Assembly (NCBI RefSeq): GCF_004365355.1
Contig: NZ_SODP01000002.1
Location: forward strand, 2,161,490 to 2,225,489
Reading direction: 5' to 3'
DNA length: 64,000 nucleotides
Source of the DNA: Kribbella pratensis
GTDB taxonomy: Bacteria > Actinomycetota > Actinomycetes > Propionibacteriales > Kribbellaceae
Both the position numbers and the translations under genes were made by a program. Under the pieces are notes generated by a model, which searched no databases, was not told the DNA's origin, and saw only the letters and a list, made by a program, of their open reading frames with translations. This document shows positions 16,398 through 25,565 of this stretch, in pieces. Numbering within the stretch: the stretch's first letter is position 1; each line of letters begins with the position of its first letter.

Positions 16398-16910
16398 GTG
16401 AGCGATCGCGACGCGGAGTACCTCGAGTACGTGACGGCGCACCGGGGCCGGATGCTGCGCACCGCCCGGCTGCTCACCGCGGGCGACACGCACTGGGCCG
16501 AGGACCTCGTCCAGGTCGCGCTCACCAGGCTGTACGTGCACTGGTCGAAGGTCCGCAAGGAGGACGGCGCGGCGCCGTACGCCGACCGGATCCTGGTGAA
16601 CGCCTTCCTCGACGAACGCCGCCGGATGTGGCGCCGGCGCGAGTCGACCACCGAGCAGATGTACGACGCCGCCCCGCCGCCCGGCCAGGATGCGGCCGAG
16701 CGACTGACCGTCCTGGACGCCCTCGCGAAGCTTCCGCGCCGCCAGCATGCGGTCGTCGTCCTACGGTACTTCCGCGACTTCGACGTCCACACCACCGCCG
16801 AACTGATGGGCTGCTCGGAAGGCACCGTGAAATCCCAGACCTCACGGGCGCTCTCGACGATGCGCGATCTCCTGAACGATTCCCTCGAGACCATGGAGAC
16901 CCTGCGATGA
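16398..16910 (+). CDS. SigE-family RNA polymerase sigma factor (ECF-type)
   Basis: 170 residues from GTG 16398, which has GGGAGAG at good spacing. Region 2 includes RMLRTARLLTAGDTHWAEDLVQVAL and the following helix; region 4 is LPRRQHAVVVLRYFRDF with HTH MGCSEGTVKSQTSRAL. This is the short two-domain layout of the actinobacterial SigE family (TIGR02983-type). It directs RNA polymerase to its own promoter class in response to a signal. The stop overlaps the next ATG (ATGA), so the downstream membrane protein is its likely partner or target. Confidence 0.9.
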   Translation: MSDRDAEYLEYVTAHRGRMLRTARLLTAGDTHWAEDLVQVALTRLYVHWSKVRKEDGAAPYADRILVNAFLDERRRMWRRRESTTEQMYDAAPPPGQDAAERLTVLDALAKLPRRQHAVVVLRYFRDFDVHTTAELMGCSEGTVKSQTSRALSTMRDLLNDSLETMETLR

Positions 16911-17656
16911 CCGATCTGAAGGACCTGCTCGAGGAGGCCGCCGGCCCGGAGCCCGCGGTCACCGACTCCGACCTGTCCGCCGCCCTGACCCGCGGACGGC
17001 GCGCCCTGCGCCGCCGCCGCCTCACTGGAATCGCCACCGGCGCCGTCGCGACAGCTCTCGTCATCGGCGTCGGCTGGTCCGTCCTGCCGACCGGCACGAC
17101 GAACGGCGCTCCGGAGCCGGCCGCCCAGGCCACGAAGACCCCGAAGCCGGTGGCGAAGACGACTCCCAAGGACTACCGGCCGGTGCCGCAGGACACTCGC
17201 AAACCGCCGGTCATCCCGGCGGATCCGGTGCCGCTGGCGGCCAACAGCACCCCGTTCGCGGGCGTTGCCTTCACCTGTGATCTGATCCCACAAGGCTGGG
17301 CGGTCAGGCGTTTCGACCAGCAGATCGTGTTGTACGACCCGAAGCTGGCAAATCCGAGCCAGTACCGCCTCGCGACCTACACGCTGGCCATCTGGTCGGA
17401 AGACATGGTGGACGAGGGCCACGGCCTCACCCCGGCGAAGTACGGCGATCCCTGGTCGAAGCTGCCCAAGGTGCGTGTGGGGAAGCAGCAGGTGGTCACA
17501 ACTGGTGTGCCCGGCAGCCCGTACGGCCGTCAGCAGGTGTTCCTGCGGCAGGGCAACACCAAGCACCTCGTCACGGTCACGAACCAAGCGTGGAACCTGG
17601 CCTGGGACATGAACACCCTGCTGAAGTTCGCCGGTTCCTGTCACTCCAAGAAGTGA
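16907..17656 (+). CDS. membrane-anchored partner of the SigE-type sigma factor (anti-sigma-like)
   Basis: 249 residues: a short cytoplasmic N-terminus (MTDLKDLLEEAAGPEP) with an Arg-rich stop, a single membrane span (about 43-62), then an extracytoplasmic Pro/Lys linker and a globular domain of ~150 residues with two cysteines (TCDL and GSCHSKK). No zinc-binding HxxxCxxC motif is present, so it is not a classical ZAS anti-sigma factor. Proteins of this plan are regularly paired with SigE-family sigma factors in actinobacteria. The stop is inside the hairpin terminator shared with the convergent GH92 gene. Confidence 0.78.
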   Translation: MTDLKDLLEEAAGPEPAVTDSDLSAALTRGRRALRRRRLTGIATGAVATALVIGVGWSVLPTGTTNGAPEPAAQATKTPKPVAKTTPKDYRPVPQDTRKPPVIPADPVPLAANSTPFAGVAFTCDLIPQGWAVRRFDQQIVLYDPKLANPSQYRLATYTLAIWSEDMVDEGHGLTPAKYGDPWSKLPKVRVGKQQVVTTGVPGSPYGRQQVFLRQGNTKHLVTVTNQAWNLAWDMNTLLKFAGSCHSKK

Positions 17657-17666
17657 CAGGAACCGG
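17631..17666. terminator. bidirectional terminator between sigma operon and GH92 gene
   Basis: Perfect 15-bp stem CCGGTTCCTGTCACT / AGTGACAGGAACCGG with a 6-base loop. It covers the last codons of the plus-strand gene and lies 10 bases beyond the end of the minus-strand gene, so it can serve both. Confidence 0.85.
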
Positions 17667-17676
17667 CGAGCCGGAA

Positions 17677-20600
17677 TCAGCCCCAGTTGCGGTCGATGGA
17701 CTGCGACGGTGTCGGGCTCGGCTTTGTCTCGGCGACGCGCTTGTCGCTCGGGTGCGTGCCGGTCTCGACGCCCTTCAGCGTGCCGAGGAGCTCGACTTCG
17801 GCGAGCGTGACGCCGTCAGCGCCCGCCGCCGGGGTCAGCACCAGGCGGTACTGCGTGTATGCCTTGGGGGACGCGATGCTGAAGGACCTCGTGTACGACG
17901 CCCACGCGAACGTCTCGCCGCTGCGGCGATCCACCGTGGACCACGTCGTACCGTCGTTCGATCCCTCCAGCGTCCACGCGGACGGCGCCGTACCGGTGGT
18001 GCCGCTGGTCAGCGTGTACATGCCGACCGGGCGGCCCTGCGGCAGGGCGACCGTGACGGTGGGCTGAGCGCCGGTCAGCGTGACCTGCGTCTTCGAGTCG
18101 TTGTCGATCAACGCGGACACATCCACGCCACCCGCACCGATCACCGCACCGGTGTCGGAGGTCGAGTCGCGCCACGTCATCGGGTCCTCGCCGGGCTTGG
18201 TGATCGACGGCGGCGCGTCGTTCCGGCCGGTGCCCCACTTGGTCGGCTGGTCGGTCATCTCGAACTCGATCTTGCCGCCGTTCGCGATCAGCTCGTGCGG
18301 CAGAGCGGTCGACGTCCACGGCTTGCCGTTGACGCGAACGCTCTTGACGTAGATGTTCTTCGACGAGTTCTGCGGTGCGCTGATCACCAGCTTCTTGCCG
18401 CCGGCCAGCCGGACCGTCGCCTTGGTGAACAGCGGCGAACCGATCGCGTACGTCGGTGAACCGACCTGCAACGGGTAGAAGCCCAACGAGCTGAACAGGT
18501 ACCAGGACGACATCTCGCCGTTGTCCTCGTCACCCGGGTATCCCTGCCCGATCTCCGAGCCGGTGTACAACCGGGACAGCACCTCGCGCACCTTCTCCTG
18601 CGTCTTCCACGGCTGTCCCGCCACGTCGTACATGTAGGTGATGTGGTGCGACGGCTGGTTGCTGTGCCCGTACTGACCCATCCGGACGTCGCGGGCCTCG
18701 AGCATCTCGTGGATCGTGCCGCCGTACCCACCGGTGTGCAGCGCGTCCTCGGGAGTGCTGAAGAACTCGTCGAGCTTCTTCGCCAGCCCGTCGCGGCCGC
18801 CGTAGATCGCGGCCAGGCCGGCCCCGTCCTGCGGCGTCGAGAACGCCATGTTCCACGCGTTGGTCTCGGTGTAGTCGTGGCCCCAGTCCTGCGGGTCGAA
18901 CGTGCTGGGGGAGTTGCCCCAGACGCCGTCCGGTCCCTTGCCCTGGAAGAAGCCGACGGTCGGGTCGAACAGCGTGACGTAGTTGCGGGCCCGGTTCAGG
19001 AAGTACTTGTAGTTGTCCAGGTACTCCTGCTTGCGCGGGTCGTTCTTCTTCGCCTTGTCGTACAGGGCCTTCGACATGTTCGCGATGCCGAAGTCGTTGA
19101 TGTAGCCGTCCATCGACCAGCTGAAGCCTTCACCGGTGGTGTTGGCCGTGTAGCCGTTGAACGTGGACAGGTCCATGCCCTTGCGACCCACGTTCTGCGA
19201 CGGCGGTACGACCGACGCGTTCTTCACCGCCGCGTCGTACGCCGCCTGGACGTCGATCCCCTTGATGCCCTTGAGGTACGCGTCGGCGAAGGCGACGTCG
19301 GACGACGTACCGACCATCAGGTTCGCGTAGCCGGGGGAGGACCAGCGTGAGATCCAGCCACCGTCCTTGTACTGCTGGACGAACCCGTTCACCAGCGCGG
19401 CCGCGTCGTCCTGGGAGAACAGCGAGTACGCCGGCCACACCGTGCGGTAGGTGTCCCAGAAGCCGTTGTTCACGTACGTCTGCCCCGCGACGATCTTCGA
19501 CCCGGTCGTGGTCGGGGTGTCGGCGCCTACCTTCGGCGACGTCGGCGACGCGTAGGTGATGACCGGCTTCGAGGCTGTGCCGGTGTTCTCGGAGCCGTTG
19601 TTCGGGTAGAGGAACAGCCGGTAGAGGTTCGAGTACAGCGTGGTCAGCTGGTCGACCGTGGCACCCTCGACCTCGATCGTGCTGAGCTTGGCATCCCAGG
19701 CAGCCTGCGCGGCGTCCTTGACCTTGTTGAACTTCGATCCGGCCGGAAGCTCGAGCTCGAGGTTCTTCCGTGCCTGCGCGGTGCCGATCAGCGAGGTCGC
19801 GATCCGCAACTGCACCTGGGTGGTCTTGGCGCCGAACATGAAGTATCCGCCGACGTCCGCACCACCGCCGTTCGCAAGCTTGCCCGAGGCAATGACCTTC
19901 TGGTCCACGACGCCGTACACGAAGAGCCGGCCGGCGCCGGTCGACAGACCGCTCTTGATGTCGGTGAACCCGGTGACCACACCGGTCGCCGGGTCGAGGG
20001 TCAGACCGCCGCTGTTGTTGACGTTGTCGAAGATCAGCGACGCCTTGCCGGCCGGGAAGCTGAACCGCAGCATCGCCGCGTGGTCGGTCGGCGCGATCTC
20101 GGCCGCGTTGCCGTTGTCGAACGTCACGCCGTAGTAGTACGGCCGGGCGACCTCGTTGTCGTGACTGAACGACCAGGCCCGCGCCTTGCGGTCCGCGGTC
20201 GGGGTGTCGGCGGTCGACGGCATCACCTGGAAGGTCTGCCGGTCACCCATCCACGGGCTGGGCTCGTGGCTGATCGACAACGCCTGCATGGTCGGCCTGT
20301 TGTCCTCGTTGTTGCCCTTGGCGTAGTCGTACAGCCAGGACGTGGAGCCGGCGTTCGTCACCGGCGTCCAGAAGTTGAAGCCGTGCGGTACAGCGGTCGC
20401 CGGGAAGTTGTTGCCGCGCGAGAAACCGCCGGTCGCGTTCGTGCCGCGGGTGGTCAGCGCGAGGTCCGACGGGTGCTTGGCCGCGGTCTTCTGCGCCGCG
20501 CGGTCCGGGTTGATCGCGGCGGCGATCCGGATGTCGTCCAGCCAGCCGCGGAAGTCCGCCGGCCCGGACGGCTTGTCGTACCCGACGAGGATCCTCTTGA

Positions 20601-21696
20601 TCGTCTTACCGGCGGCGACCGCGCCGAGGTCGGCCTCGACGTTGTTCCACTGGTTCGTGTAGAGCGCCTTGGAGTCGCCCTGGCCACGCGGGCTGAGCGT
20701 GAACCCGTGGTGATCCTTGGCCTTCAGATCGCTCAGGTACGTGCCGTCGTCGAACGCGAGGTCGAGCGCGGCGTACGTGCTCGGGTAGCTCAGGTCACCC
20801 TCGACGTGCTCGGGGAAGATCTTGTACGACAGGCGGGTGTCCTTGCCCACCTTGAGGTCGACGTCGGAGATCTTGTTCCACGTGTAACCGCGGCCGCTGC
20901 TTTCCTGGTGTCCGGCGTACCGGAAGGACTTGACGCCGGTGAAGCCGACGCGGGCGCGGGCGTTGTACGCGCTGGTCGGGCCGGAGTCCAGCTGCGACTC
21001 GGCGACCGGTCCGGGTGGTGGCAGCGGGGCGCCGTTCGAGAGGTACCAGTCGGCGAGCTGGACGATGTCCTCGCCGTGGTTCAGCGTGACGTCCAGCTTG
21101 AAGAACTTGTACGCGGTCTCGTTGGAGAAGCTGTACTCCTTGGTCTGAAACCTGTTCTCGAAGCTCTGACCGGTCTGCGTGTCCAGCGTGGTCCACGCGG
21201 TGCCGTCGTTCGAACCGGAGACGGTCCAGTTTTGCGGGTCGCGACCGTCGGCGTCGTTCGCCGAGGTCAGCGCGTACTTGCGGATCACGACCGGGGCCGA
21301 GGTCTCGTAGACCAGCCAGCCGGTCGGCTCGAACACCAGCCACTTGGTGAACTTGTCACCGTCGGCCGCGTTGGTGGCGATCTCGCCGCCACCGGTGTTC
21401 TCGCCGTTCGCGGTCACCTTGGTGACCTTGTCCATCTCACTGCCGCCGATCCCCGTCGGCGTTGGGCCGCGCACGCCCTCGGTGCGGGGTTTCCCGTCCG
21501 GGCCGGTCTCGACGGCATCGGTGTAGCCCGGCTGCGGCTGACCCGGCTCGAAGGAGGTGAAGAACGACGACCCGCTCACCACGGGCTGGTCAGCCACGGT
21601 GACCGAAGGGACGGCATGAGCTGACGTCATGGAAGTAGACATTGTCACAATCAGTCCGAGAGACGCGACGAGCCCCAGTGGGCGGCGGAGATCCAT
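17677..21696 (-). CDS. secreted GH92 alpha-mannosidase with carbohydrate-binding discoidin-like domains
   Basis: 1339 residues. Signal peptide about 1-28 (cleavage near AHA). An F5/8-type C (discoidin) domain lies at about 90-225 (SGSNDGTAWTTLDTQTGQ), and a galactose-binding-like sandwich at about 235-395. The GH92 beta and (alpha/alpha)6 catalytic parts run from about 405 (KHPSDLALTTRGTNATGG) to about 1140, including GYPGDEDNGEMSSWYLFSSL near 1055 with the family's acid residues. A second F5/8 C domain is at about 1200-1315 (EGSNDGTTWSTVDRRSGE). GH92 enzymes are calcium-dependent exo-alpha-mannosidases, here acting outside the cell on mannans or N-glycans. AAGGAG precedes ATG 21696. It is large for the family because of three accessory modules. 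Confidence 0.93.
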   Translation of the reverse strand: MDLRRPLGLVASLGLIVTMSTSMTSAHAVPSVTVADQPVVSGSSFFTSFEPGQPQPGYTDAVETGPDGKPRTEGVRGPTPTGIGGSEMDKVTKVTANGENTGGGEIATNAADGDKFTKWLVFEPTGWLVYETSAPVVIRKYALTSANDADGRDPQNWTVSGSNDGTAWTTLDTQTGQSFENRFQTKEYSFSNETAYKFFKLDVTLNHGEDIVQLADWYLSNGAPLPPPGPVAESQLDSGPTSAYNARARVGFTGVKSFRYAGHQESSGRGYTWNKISDVDLKVGKDTRLSYKIFPEHVEGDLSYPSTYAALDLAFDDGTYLSDLKAKDHHGFTLSPRGQGDSKALYTNQWNNVEADLGAVAAGKTIKRILVGYDKPSGPADFRGWLDDIRIAAAINPDRAAQKTAAKHPSDLALTTRGTNATGGFSRGNNFPATAVPHGFNFWTPVTNAGSTSWLYDYAKGNNEDNRPTMQALSISHEPSPWMGDRQTFQVMPSTADTPTADRKARAWSFSHDNEVARPYYYGVTFDNGNAAEIAPTDHAAMLRFSFPAGKASLIFDNVNNSGGLTLDPATGVVTGFTDIKSGLSTGAGRLFVYGVVDQKVIASGKLANGGGADVGGYFMFGAKTTQVQLRIATSLIGTAQARKNLELELPAGSKFNKVKDAAQAAWDAKLSTIEVEGATVDQLTTLYSNLYRLFLYPNNGSENTGTASKPVITYASPTSPKVGADTPTTTGSKIVAGQTYVNNGFWDTYRTVWPAYSLFSQDDAAALVNGFVQQYKDGGWISRWSSPGYANLMVGTSSDVAFADAYLKGIKGIDVQAAYDAAVKNASVVPPSQNVGRKGMDLSTFNGYTANTTGEGFSWSMDGYINDFGIANMSKALYDKAKKNDPRKQEYLDNYKYFLNRARNYVTLFDPTVGFFQGKGPDGVWGNSPSTFDPQDWGHDYTETNAWNMAFSTPQDGAGLAAIYGGRDGLAKKLDEFFSTPEDALHTGGYGGTIHEMLEARDVRMGQYGHSNQPSHHITYMYDVAGQPWKTQEKVREVLSRLYTGSEIGQGYPGDEDNGEMSSWYLFSSLGFYPLQVGSPTYAIGSPLFTKATVRLAGGKKLVISAPQNSSKNIYVKSVRVNGKPWTSTALPHELIANGGKIEFEMTDQPTKWGTGRNDAPPSITKPGEDPMTWRDSTSDTGAVIGAGGVDVSALIDNDSKTQVTLTGAQPTVTVALPQGRPVGMYTLTSGTTGTAPSAWTLEGSNDGTTWSTVDRRSGETFAWASYTRSFSIASPKAYTQYRLVLTPAAGADGVTLAEVELLGTLKGVETGTHPSDKRVAETKPSPTPSQSIDRNWG

Positions 21697-21884
21697 CTAC
21701 GCTCCTTGCACGGCCGGACCGGGGCCGACAGCTGTCCCCCCGGTGTGGATGCGCGGCCCCGATGACAAGGTTGTCAGCCCGCGCCCGGGGTGATCCTGCC
21801 CAGCTTGGTAACCCGCGGTCAATAGTTCGTAGCGCACTGTCGATGCATGATGGTGGATCGACACCCCGGCGGTAGGTTGAAGCC

Positions 21885-22784
21885 ATGGACGATCGTGTGC
21901 TGGTCACCGGGGCGGCCGGATTCATCGGGCGGGCCGTGGTGGCCGCGCTGCGGGAGCGTGGAGTGCCCGTGACGGCGGTCGATCGGGAGCCGCCGCCTGC
22001 GTCGTGGGACGACGGCGTGCATGTGGTGACCGGTGACCTGGCCGAGCAGGAGACCTGCGTAGCCGCGTTCGAGACCCGGCCTACCGCGGTGGTGCACCTG
22101 GCGGCGTTGACGTCGGTGTTGCGGTCGGTGGATGCGCCGATGCAGACCTTCGCGCAGAACGTCACCATCACGCAGGTGCTGCTCGAGCTGGCCCGCGGCA
22201 GCGGCGTCGACCGGTTCGTGCTCGCGTCGACGAATGCGGTGGTCGGTGACGTCGGTACGTCGACCATCACCGCGGACCTGCCGCTCCGGCCGCTGACGCC
22301 GTACGGCGCGACGAAGGCTGCGGGCGAGATGCTGCTCTCGGCGTACTCCGGGAGCTACGGGATGGCGACCGCGGCGCTGCGGTTCACGAACGTGTACGGG
22401 CCCGGGATGTCGCACAAGGACAGCTTCGTGCCGCGGATGATGCGCGCGGCACTCAACGGGACCGGCGTCAAGGTGTACGGCGATGGCGCCCAGCGGCGGG
22501 ATCTGGTGTTCATCGACGATGTGGTGAGCGGGATCCTGCTGGCGCTCGACAGCAAGTACGGCGGGCGCGCGATCATCGGGTCCGGCCGGTCGGTGTCGGT
22601 GCTGGAGATGATCGAGACTGTGCGTGCGGTGACCGGTCGTCCGGTGCCGGCGGAACACATCGAGGCACCTGCCGGTGAGATGCCGGCAGTGGTTGTGGAC
22701 ATCGCCAACGACCTCGGCTACAAGCCGACGGTCACGCTGGAAGAGGGCCTGGAACGGACGTGGCAGTACTTCAAAACCCAGTGA
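21885..22784 (+). CDS. NAD-dependent epimerase/dehydratase (sugar-nucleotide SDR)
   Basis: 299 residues of the extended short-chain dehydrogenase type. N-terminal GAAGFIG binds NAD, HLAALTS follows beta4, STNAVVGD carries the active-site Ser/Thr, and PYGATKAAGEML holds the catalytic YxxxK. The C-terminal half (YGDGAQRRDLVFIDDVV) is typical of UDP-glucose 4-epimerase/dTDP-glucose dehydratase relatives. Exact reaction unknown. The stop overlaps the GTG of the fused glycosyltransferase (GTGA, 22781-22784), so it probably supplies or edits that enzyme's donor. Confidence 0.88.
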   Translation: MDDRVLVTGAAGFIGRAVVAALRERGVPVTAVDREPPPASWDDGVHVVTGDLAEQETCVAAFETRPTAVVHLAALTSVLRSVDAPMQTFAQNVTITQVLLELARGSGVDRFVLASTNAVVGDVGTSTITADLPLRPLTPYGATKAAGEMLLSAYSGSYGMATAALRFTNVYGPGMSHKDSFVPRMMRAALNGTGVKVYGDGAQRRDLVFIDDVVSGILLALDSKYGGRAIIGSGRSVSVLEMIETVRAVTGRPVPAEHIEAPAGEMPAVVVDIANDLGYKPTVTLEEGLERTWQYFKTQ

Positions 22785-25036
22785 AGGAAAGAACTGCCCG
22801 TCCCTTCGCTTCGCTCAGGGGCGGGAAAGGGGTGATTCGGCGCCACTGGCTTCTCGCTGTCTTCCTGTTCTTCGGTGTTGTACTCCGGGTGCTTGCGACG
22901 ATCGCCTACCGGCCGGCGATCGTCTACACCGACTCGGTGCAGTACCTCACCAACATGGGGAAGCTGAGCCCTGACCAGCTCAACCCCATCGGCTATGACT
23001 TCGTGCTCGGCCCACTGGTCTGGATCGGTGGGCTGACCCTCGTAGTGATCGTCCAGCACCTCGTCGGACTGCTCCTGGGCGTAGCGATCTACGCACTGGC
23101 GCGAAGACTCACTGTGTATCGCTGGCTGGCCGCAGTGGCCGCCGCGCCCATCCTGCTCGACGCCTATCAGGTGCAGATCGAGCAGAACATCATGGCCGAG
23201 ACCACGTTCGACGTGATCCTGGTGGCCATCCTCTGGCTGCTCCTCGGCCGCGTGCCCGGCTGGAAGCGTGCAGCGGTCGTCGGTGTACTGATCGGCGCCG
23301 CGTTCACGGTCCGCGCGATCGGCATGGTGCTGCTGATCGCTGTGGTGCTCTACCTCGTCGTGGTCGGCAACGCCTGGCGCAAACGCCGCCTGGACGTCGT
23401 ACGGCGTACTGCGGCGGCGGTAGCGGGATTCGCTGTCGTCTTCGCGGCGTACGTCGGCTACTACCACGGTGAGACCGGCCGCTGGGGATTCACGGGCGCC
23501 GAGAACCAGATCCTGTACGGACGGACCGCCACGGTTGCCAACTGCGCCAAGCTGCCGCTCAACGACGGGACGCGGCTGTTCTGCCCGAAGGAGCCGCTCG
23601 GGGAGCGCCTGGGCGTGGACAAGTACGCCCACAACCACTACGGCGACCCGAACTGGCCCGGCCCTCTTCCACCCGGTACGACGAAGCGCCAGCTCGCCAC
23701 CGAGTTCGCGCACCTCGTGATCACGCACCAGCCGGTCGATGTGACGTGGGCCGCGCTGAAGGACTTCGCGAAGGGCTTCGCGCCGACTCGTACCAGCTCG
23801 CCCAACGACGTACCGCTGAGCCGTTGGCAGTTCCAGCTCACCTATCCGAACCTCAGTGACCCGAACACCGCGAAGGCTGCAGTGAAGTGGGGTGGGTCGG
23901 AGCCACACGTCACCCACGTACCTGCGGTCATCCTGCGCGCGTACCAACTCCACGGCGGCTACACGTCCGGCACGCTACTCGGTCTGTACGCGCTGATCGC
24001 TCTGGCCGCAGTAGCCGGGCTAGGACGAGCAAAGACGTCAGGCCTCCGCTCGGCCGCACTGTTGCCGGTTGCGGCCGGCGTGATCCTCTTGCTCGGGTCA
24101 GCCGCCTTTGAGTTTTCATGGCGCTACCAGCTGCCCGGTCTGGTGTTCTTTCCACTGGCTGGTGCCATCGGACTACGGGCAATCCTTGGCAAGGACCAGG
24201 CTCGCCCTGCGATGGCGGACTACCCGGACACCGTCGATTCCCTTGCAGTAAAGGACTTCGGCACGAAGGAGTTCGCACCGGTTGTTGTAGTTATCGCGGC
24301 GTACAACGAGGCCGGCGGGATCGGTCAGGTGCTCACGAACATGCCGAGGACCTGCGCGGGCCTGCCCGTCGACGTACTTGTCGTTGTGGACGGCTCGACC
24401 GACGACACTGCCGAGATCGCCCGTGAACACGGGGCTTTCGTTTGTGTTGCCCCGAGCAACCGTGGTCAGGGCGCCGCGCTCCGGCTCGGGTACAACCTCG
24501 CGGCTGCGGGCGGAGCGGAGTACGTCGTCACGACCGACGCGGACGGGCAGTACGACAACAGCGAGCTCGAAGTCCTGCTCGATCCGATCCTGACCGACCG
24601 GGCCGACTTCGTCACCGGGTCCCGCCGGCTCGGGGCGGAGGACGCGGACAGTCGGCTGCGCTGGGTCGGCGTACGGGTCTTCGCGGTGCTCGCGTCGATC
24701 CTGACCCGGCGCAAGCTGACCGACACGTCGTTCGGGTTCCGCGCGATGCGATCCGAGCTGGCGACGGCGGTCACGCTGCGCGAGCCGCAGTACCAGTCGT
24801 CGGAGTTGCTGCTCGGTGCGCTGGCCATCGGCGCCCGGGTGGTCGAGCTGCCGATGACGATGCGCCGGCGCGGCGACGGCAGCAGCAAGAAAGGCCCGGG
24901 CCTGGTGTACGGCGCGAACTACGGGCGGGTGATGACGACTACGTGGCTACGGGAGTACGTGCTTCGACCGGGTCGGAGGCGGGCGCGGCAGGCTTGGCGA
25001 ACACCAGCCGGTCGAACAGCACGAACTTCACGATGA
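22781..25036 (+). CDS. fused membrane GT-C-like domain and cytoplasmic GT2 glycosyltransferase
   Basis: 751 residues from GTG 22781 (overlapping the upstream stop); GTG 22832 with GGGAAAGG close by is an alternative. Residues 1-470 hold about ten hydrophobic spans with a long outer loop, like a polyprenyl-phosphate-dependent GT-C transferase. YTDSVQYL in the first loop supplies the acidic residue expected there. Residues 500-740 are a GT-A domain of family 2: VVVIAAYNEAGGIG, VVDGSTDDT, TTDADGQY (metal-binding DxD-like) and GSRRLG, resembling dolichyl-phosphate mannose/glucose synthases. One chain could therefore make the lipid-linked sugar and use it. The last 33 codons overlap gtrA on the other strand. 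Confidence 0.85.
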   Translation: MKERTARPFASLRGGKGVIRRHWLLAVFLFFGVVLRVLATIAYRPAIVYTDSVQYLTNMGKLSPDQLNPIGYDFVLGPLVWIGGLTLVVIVQHLVGLLLGVAIYALARRLTVYRWLAAVAAAPILLDAYQVQIEQNIMAETTFDVILVAILWLLLGRVPGWKRAAVVGVLIGAAFTVRAIGMVLLIAVVLYLVVVGNAWRKRRLDVVRRTAAAVAGFAVVFAAYVGYYHGETGRWGFTGAENQILYGRTATVANCAKLPLNDGTRLFCPKEPLGERLGVDKYAHNHYGDPNWPGPLPPGTTKRQLATEFAHLVITHQPVDVTWAALKDFAKGFAPTRTSSPNDVPLSRWQFQLTYPNLSDPNTAKAAVKWGGSEPHVTHVPAVILRAYQLHGGYTSGTLLGLYALIALAAVAGLGRAKTSGLRSAALLPVAAGVILLLGSAAFEFSWRYQLPGLVFFPLAGAIGLRAILGKDQARPAMADYPDTVDSLAVKDFGTKEFAPVVVVIAAYNEAGGIGQVLTNMPRTCAGLPVDVLVVVDGSTDDTAEIAREHGAFVCVAPSNRGQGAALRLGYNLAAAGGAEYVVTTDADGQYDNSELEVLLDPILTDRADFVTGSRRLGAEDADSRLRWVGVRVFAVLASILTRRKLTDTSFGFRAMRSELATAVTLREPQYQSSELLLGALAIGARVVELPMTMRRRGDGSSKKGPGLVYGANYGRVMTTTWLREYVLRPGRRRARQAWRTPAGRTARTSR

Positions 25037-25409
25037 ACAGGATCGCGTAGGTCGCGAGGTAGGAGCCCGAGACCAGCACCGTCTTCCAGGCGTGGGATTC
25101 GATCGGCTGGACCAGGTGGTCGGTCACCGAGGTGACCACCGCGGCGGTGACGGCCGAGCCGATCACGATGATTGTGTACGGCAACTTCTGACCGCTGCGG
25201 CCCCAGGTGTAGCGGCGGTTCAGGACGTAGTTCGGCACGGCGCCGGCGAACCAGGCGACGACGGTCGCGACGATCGCCGCAGTACCGAACCAGTAACACA
25301 GAGCGAACGCCAGTTGGCTGACCACGGTTGCGACCACGGAGGATGCCGAGTACCTCGCCCACAGCAACAATCGGCCGCGGGAGAGTCCGGTCTTGGTGAT
25401 AGCGCGCAT
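24939..25409 (-). CDS. GtrA-like membrane protein
   Basis: 156 residues with four membrane spans, the GtrA/PF04138 plan: YSASSVVATVVSQLAFALCYW, then AGAVPNYVLNRRYTWG (the family N-x-x-x-x-R-x-Y-x-W motif), and FVLFDRLVF at the end. GtrA proteins are thought to flip lipid-linked sugars across the membrane and usually accompany a GT2 enzyme. Here the GT2 domain is encoded convergently, and the two genes overlap tail to tail by 98 bases. Confidence 0.88.
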   Translation of the reverse strand: MRAITKTGLSRGRLLLWARYSASSVVATVVSQLAFALCYWFGTAAIVATVVAWFAGAVPNYVLNRRYTWGRSGQKLPYTIIVIGSAVTAAVVTSVTDHLVQPIESHAWKTVLVSGSYLATYAILFIVKFVLFDRLVFAKPAAPASDPVEARTPVAT

Positions 25410-25565
25410 CGGGGCCTATTCTGCACCTCCGGACCCCCCGAGGGCAGTCCGGCCGGAATTCTCAGCCGATTGCCAGCGATTTGATGACCCCCGTCACGTT
25501 ATTGGAGCGGGTACTCGGGATAGGAAGGACTGTGACGACGTTCCCTGACGGAAGGCGGCCGAGCC

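Noticed and set aside
20080..21624. 514-codon open frame antisense to the GH92 gene
   Set aside because: High-GC shadow frame; its Val/Arg/Asp-rich composition is typical of antisense reading and the GH92 protein is full length with a signal peptide.
22792..22830. Terminator between the epimerase and the fused glycosyltransferase
   Set aside because: The GC-rich stretch forms only an imperfect hairpin and lies inside the downstream reading frame.
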